Position numbers and translations under genes: made by a program. From NCBI GenBank assembly GCA_022497155.1, contig MU385724.1:248001-312000 (forward strand): a stretch of DNA of 64,000 nucleotides, given 5' to 3'. This DNA is from Whalleya microplaca (Eukaryota; Ascomycota; Sordariomycetes; Xylariales; Xylariaceae). A model generated the notes under the pieces. The model was not told where the DNA came from. It was given only the letters and a program-made list of their open reading frames with translations, and did not search any database. Numbering within the stretch: the first letter of the stretch is position 1; each line of letters opens with the position of its first letter. This document shows, piece by piece, positions 58,782-64,000 of the stretch.

Positions 58782-60353
58782 TTTAAGCTGTTATAACGTT
58801 ATAAAAAAGTATACCTTACTTATAATCCTTAACTAAATCTGCAAATTAAAGCTATCGATATTTATCTTAAATTTAGCTATTATAGCTTACGTTAGAATAG
58901 GCAAAAAAGCATTTAAAAATATAAAAACAATAGTTTTATAAACTTTAAGAAATTAACTAAAAAGAATATAAAAGGGCTACCTAATTTAAAATAACTTTAT
59001 TTAAAGAACTTTTTACCCTTTTTATTTATATATATATAGGCTAATAATAACGGATATAATATTACGCTCGAATGGGAGGATAAACGTAACTTATTTGTAG
59101 GTTTCGATCCAGTTTAACAGTAATAAGAGTTTCGCGTATTATATATTAATATAAAATAGATATTACTTTATTTAAGCGAGAGTTAAAGGGTTAAGTAGGC
59201 TTAAATAAACTTTACTACTTTATTATTAATTTAGTTAAGCTAAAAAAATTAATTATAATATTATTTATTAGGCATATATATAATATTAATAGTGGGAACG
59301 GCATTTTAGGAAATCTAGGGGAGCCGATAAATAATAGTATTTTATTAAATATAAAGGGAATAACTAATTAGTATTAAAAAGTCGTTATATTAATAATTAT
59401 TTATATCTCGGTTTAATTAAGTAACTATAGTTAAAGTATAAAATTTTAATCGGTAATAGCGACATTTATAAATAAAGGCGGTAATTATAATTAAAACTAT
59501 ATTACAGCCGATATATTTAAAGGCTTTTTTTTAGTTACGAGCTATTACTATTGCGTAATAAGCTCTTATATTTCCTTTAGCTATATTATAGCTTTTTATA
59601 TTATTTTATAATAATAAATAGTTAGAATTTAATATAAATATTTAAATAAATAGTACTATTTACTTCCTTAAAATAATGTAAAATATATTTACCGAGTTAT
59701 TTTTAGATTTATTATTTTAGTTATATTAATAATTATATATAATATTTTATTTCTATAATATATAGCCGATATATAGCTGTAAATAAGCAAATATAACTTT
59801 AATTAAATATTGCGACTTCTTAGCAGCGGATAAATAACCGGTTGCGTAATTTCCTAACGACTTATTATCGAACCTTTAAGTCTTAAGTACTTAATAGGTA
59901 TTATATTTACCGAGCTATCCGTAAATATACTATTTAGTTTTAAACGACCGGAATATAGATAATAATACCTAAATATTACTTTTTTTTTATTTACGTTATT
60001 TAATATATCTCGCTAAATATATTAATATTTCAAGTAAGTTTGTTAAAGCTAAAAAAATAAACTTCCTAGCTATATATATTTAAGCAAAGTTTTTTATTAT
60101 TTATATTTTAAATACTTATTAGTATATATATATTAATTAGCGAATAAAAATGTTATATATTATTAGAATAATGGCTAAACTATATCTAATAGCTGATTAT
60201 AAGAAACAGGAAATTACGCTAACTAAATTTATAGGCATTTTAAAAACTTACGAAAATTTTATATAAGAAAGGAAATAAATTAAAATTATTTATAAAAGCG
60301 GAGAACTTTTAAATACTACTTAAAAAGCTTACTAATTTATTATATTAATTGCT

Positions 60354-60659
60354 ATTAAGCTTATAGCTTACATATATATATATATACCTTATGGCTTAGC
60401 TACAGGTAGCTAAAGAGGTGGCTATATTACCTCTTTTTTATAATAGCTATAGCTTTATATATATATAATAATTAGCTAAAAAATTATTAATTATATATAG
60501 TATAAAACTTAAATATTATATAATTAATAATTATTTAAGCTATATATATATAAATAAAGCTATAGCTATAAAAAAAAAGTAGCTATACTACTTTTTTAGC
60601 TATACCTATAACTAAGCTATAAAATATATATATACGGGTTATAAACTATAAGCCTAATA
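60354..60659. repeat. MITE-like palindromic element, about 306 bp
   Basis: Arms of about 120 bases (60354-60478 and 60540-60659) are inverted copies with roughly 80% match. They begin ATTAAGCTTATAG and end CTATAAGCCTAAT. Conserved inner pieces include ATAGCTATAGCTTTAT and its complement AATAAAGCTATAGCTAT. The loop is about 60 bases of A and T. Size, long terminal inverted repeats and no coding capacity fit a miniature inverted-repeat element. Confidence 0.75.
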
Positions 60660-63600
60660 TTTTTTATTTAGTAATTAATTTATAAAATATATAAGTATAT
60701 ATCGATAGCTATATATAATATAATATATTTAATATACTAAAGAAAACCCTTTTTATTTAAACTATTATTTAAATAAAACTATATAAAATTTAAACCTAAT
60801 ATACTATATATTTACGGCGTATTTAAAAAGTTAAATAACGATAGGAAAAAAAAGGCTTAAAAAAGGAAAAAAGGCTAAATAAGAAATTTAATCTTAAAAT
60901 TACGAGATAAAAAATAATATAAATTACTTTAAATATAATAACCTATCCGAAAAATACTATTTTTTTTTGCCTAAAACATTTTTACTAGCGCTTTATTATC
61001 TGTTTTAAGTTTTTAAATATTCTTTTCTCGCGAATATCCGGACTATTATATAAGATATTTGTTTCCGATTTTACGATTTTATTTTTTTTGTAATATATTT
61101 TTTACGATATATCTATTTATAAAAGGCGGTACGGGACCGGGCTTTTTTTTCGTTACCCGAACTTCCGTAAAAATTTTTAAGTCCGCGGGATACCCGGCCT
61201 TTTTAGATTTAACGCCTTTATTATATTGTTTAATTTTAATTATAGTTGTTATTTTTGAGAGAGAAATAAATAATAAGGCATAAAAAATATAATTATTTAG
61301 ATTTTATTATATTTATTTTTTTAAATAGTTTATATATTTTTTTATATATATTAGGCAGCTTTTTTTAAAGGTATAACGTTTAGGTAGCCTATATAACGGA
61401 TCCAAAAAGTGACCGGAAAAAGCCCGTTCTTAAGATAATATATCTATTATATTCGTGTTAGCTATTATAAAATAAAATAATCGATTAGTAATTTAAAATA
61501 AGAATAAATTTATATAACGTTTAATTTAAAAAATAATAAAGCTAAATATAAAATATAAAAATAAATAGGAACTTAAACTTAAGTTAAAAATAAAATAAAA
61601 ACCTCTTTATAAATACTTTTAGGAAACTTAAAAGCCCTCGTTTATTTTAGTTATAAGATAAAGCCCGAAAGGCTGCAGCGTCTTTAAAACTTAATTTATA
61701 TAATCCTTAAGCTATTTATATTTTATTATAAGGATAAACCGAAGCAATAATTAATTAGCAGCTACTTAAAACTAGTAAAAGCTTTTTAAATAAAAGTAAC
61801 CTGCCGGCAAAAAAACATAAAAAAGTTTTTAAAAAAAGTTAACCTTAGTTTCAAACGTTTAAAAATCCAGCTTTATACGGCCTTATATACTATAGTCGAA
61901 AGAATATAAATAGATCTAGGTTTAAGGGATATTTCGCGGCTATAATAAAACTAATAATAAGGAGAAATTAAAAGGTAGCCAAAAGATTAAGAAATAATTA
62001 GGCAAAATAACGCAAATAATTAAGCCGGGAATTCTTTAAGCTAAATTTCCCGTTAATAGCTAAAAAGTTAATATCGATATAATATTTAGCGCTTAAAAAT
62101 ACTAAAAAAGGGAATAAAAGGCAGCTAATATATAAAAGGCTCGGCTCGGTTAAATATAAAGATATAGTTGCTATAATTATAATGCTAGTTAAATATAAAG
62201 ACCTTTAAGTTTTACTATATAAAATCTTTATATTTATATTACTATTTATACCATTTCCAATAAATTAAATTAAAGACTTTATTTAATAAAGCGTTATTAC
62301 CGTTATCAATATTATTTAAGATAGCCTTTTTAATATATATAATTTTTTAGACATATATTTATAAATATATTTATCTAGTAGTAGCGTTTTTATCCGATTT
62401 AGGTTTAGCTTATATATTAATTTTACCGAAACTCGGAATGTTCCTAAAAAAGTAATAAAGTTTTAATAATTCTTTTTTAAGAACTATAGGACTTTAAATT
62501 TCTGCCAGACCTATTTAAACTACCGATATAATAATTTAGTAAGTTTAGTTCTATTAATAAGGAAATTTTATATTAAACTTTTTATAATATAGAAATTACT
62601 AATATTATTAGTTATGTTTTTATTTTTATAAACTACCCGATAGCAAATTATCCGATTTTGTTATTTTAAAAAGGGTTATTAAAAGGACTTACTTTATTTA
62701 TTATAAAAATAATTTAAGTATGGTTATCTTTATATGTAGTACGTATATTTGTTGATCTATTAAAGGGACGTATTAATATATATTAAACTATAGTTTTTAT
62801 TATAAATGTATAAACGATTAGTTTAAATAATATAATTAAATATAGTCGATATTTATATGCCCGTATTATTATCTTATGATTAAAAAACGAAGCTTAATTT
62901 TATATATTTTAAAATAATTATAATATTTTAATGGCAGTTTTTTATCTCGCGTCTTATTTCTTTTAATTAAATCTTTTTTATATAGTTTTATTTATTTTAA
63001 TATATAATTTCTGTACGCGATATTTGCCCTATTTTATATGTAAGTGACATTAAGTTATTAAGCCAGCTTTTATTTATACCTTTATAGTCGATATAATTAA
63101 GTGTTTTTAGAACAAAAAGCTTTTATACTGCTTTTATAGTTAATAATTATGTATACAAGAAGCTTTTCTAGCTTTAAAGAAACTTCTCGTAAAAACTTTT
63201 GATTATTTTCTGCCCGAACTAACATTTGGCAAATTTTAATGCTATCGAGATTATAATGTCGCAAAATATAATATACTATATTTGCTTAATCCCGGTAGTC
63301 TTTATAATATTATTAATATAGCGGTAGTTAGGTATATATTCGGCGCTATAGTTTATTAATATTTTATTAATATATTCGAAAAGTGTTAATTTAACGTTAA
63401 AAATTATAGTTATAGCTTAAAAGTCAACCTATATTATAATATAATTATTAAATAAAGGTAAGATAAGTTTTAATCGAATAGTTTAAAAATATATTAAAGT
63501 AATTATAAAATAAAATTAAAGTTTAGCTTTTGTAATATTTATAGATATTTAAAATAATATAAAGTAAAGTTATAGCAAAAAAATTATTAATTAATATATA

Positions 63601-63829
63601 TATAAAAGCGCGCGGCTAAAAACTATTTTCGATTTAGCCGATAAATAAACCTAACCGCTTTTAGTTCCGACGCTATTCCGGGGCTTAAAATAGGGTGCCT
63701 AATAGATATTAATAGCTATAAATGCCGGAAGCTTAAATAAATTTCCAGAACTGGCGATTACGGGAGCTTTAAAAAATATATATTTTATATCTATTATATA
63801 GCCTATAGGTTTATTAGTAAAAAAAACTT

Positions 63830-63985
63830 AGGGTACGTAATTAAATTTATAACAATTTTTAAAACTAAAACGTAATATAAATAATAACGGGAAAAAAGCG
63901 GGTTAATATAAAGAATATACGAAATATAAAAAATATAAAAAATACGGTATTTTATTTATAGCTATATAAATTAAAAATAGTCCCT
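63830..63985 (-). repeat. Dispersed repeat family R1, copy 4 (reverse)
   Basis: Shares TTTATAACA-TTTT-AA-ACTAAAACGTAATATAA and the ATACGAAATATAA piece with 51390-51490 in the same orientation. It runs to the window edge. Confidence 0.6.
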
Positions 63986-64000
63986 TTTATTATTTAGTAA

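Larger units (their letters stand above)
48750..64000. mobile_element. RIP-altered repeat island, about 15 kb
   Basis: From about 48,760 to the window end the DNA is strikingly AT-rich with TpA everywhere, while CpA and TpG are scarce and CpG is still common (for example CCGG, CGGCT). That combination is the signature of repeat-induced point mutation, C to T at CpA sites on both strands. There is no open frame over about 75 codons. Several tandem arrays, inverted repeats and dispersed repeats (listed separately) show it is a stack of decayed mobile elements. The boundary with the kinase-ankyrin gene is sharp. No transposase or reverse-transcriptase motif is clearly readable. Confidence 0.9.

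Noticed and set aside
61059..61283. 74-codon frame in the AT-rich block
   Set aside because: It is rich in F, I and L as expected from T-rich DNA, with no neighbours or motifs. Judged to be chance.
48750..64000. Interpretation of the AT-rich block as a centromere or mitochondrial insert
   Set aside because: RIP-like CpA loss with retained CpG explains the composition. No mitochondrial gene text was seen, and centromere identity cannot be judged from sequence alone.
1..64000. CRISPR arrays, rRNA operons and tRNA genes
   Set aside because: No repeat-spacer structure or rRNA-like text was seen, and no stretch with convincing tRNA A and B boxes was noticed by eye. A tRNA search tool could still find one.

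Overview
The window is nuclear DNA of a filamentous ascomycete (Pezizomycotina, most likely a Sordariomycete or close relative). The evidence is short 50-75 bp GT-AG introns with CTAAC-like branch sites, fungal-only families (HET, 2EXR, DUF3433, DUF3602, CorA-like proteins of about 1000 residues), several small secreted cysteine-rich proteins, and a terminal 15-kb block whose base composition is the classic mark of repeat-induced point mutation (RIP).

Layout. 0.8-9.3 kb: a gene-poor 'secretome' stretch with a secreted M14 zinc carboxypeptidase (one GC-AG intron), a small Myb-like nuclear protein, and three unrelated small secreted proteins. 10.6-14.7 kb: a DUF3433 membrane-protein gene whose single frame is kept for about 1390 codons but is cut by five in-frame stops. 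15.2-28.5 kb: a gene-dense block with a HET-domain protein, the CCT6 chaperonin subunit, a 2EXR protein, a prenylcysteine-oxidase-like flavoprotein and an 11-exon CorA-like membrane protein. 28.5-33.1 kb: a gene desert with one weak coding relic and one copy of a dispersed repeat. 33.1-37.8 kb: an MFS permease of the Dal5 type, a small DUF3602 protein and a citrate-synthase-like enzyme. 39.4-45.2 kb: conserved housekeeping genes (RINT1/TIP20 tether, YMC1-type mitochondrial carrier, DUF1275 membrane protein). 46.7-48.75 kb: a GMC-oxidoreductase relic and a kinase-ankyrin gene that has lost its kinase N-lobe. 48.75-64 kb: an AT-rich block with no intact gene, full of tandem and inverted repeats.

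How the parts relate. The housekeeping genes (CCT6, RINT1/TIP20, YMC1-type carrier) anchor the locus as a chromosome arm. Accessory genes lie between them: secreted proteins, HET and kinase-ankyrin signalling genes, and a possible small metabolite locus (alkylcitrate-synthase-like enzyme plus permease). The RIP block abuts, and apparently truncates, the kinase-ankyrin gene, so the right end is an expanding repeat island eroding accessory genes. Within it, two tandem arrays with periods divisible by three (48 and 63 bp) keep a plus-strand reading frame that encodes 16- and 21-residue peptide repeats. They look like fossils of repeat-containing proteins.

All exon boundaries come from reading splice signals and frame by eye. 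Family names rest on motifs and remembered family features, not on searches.
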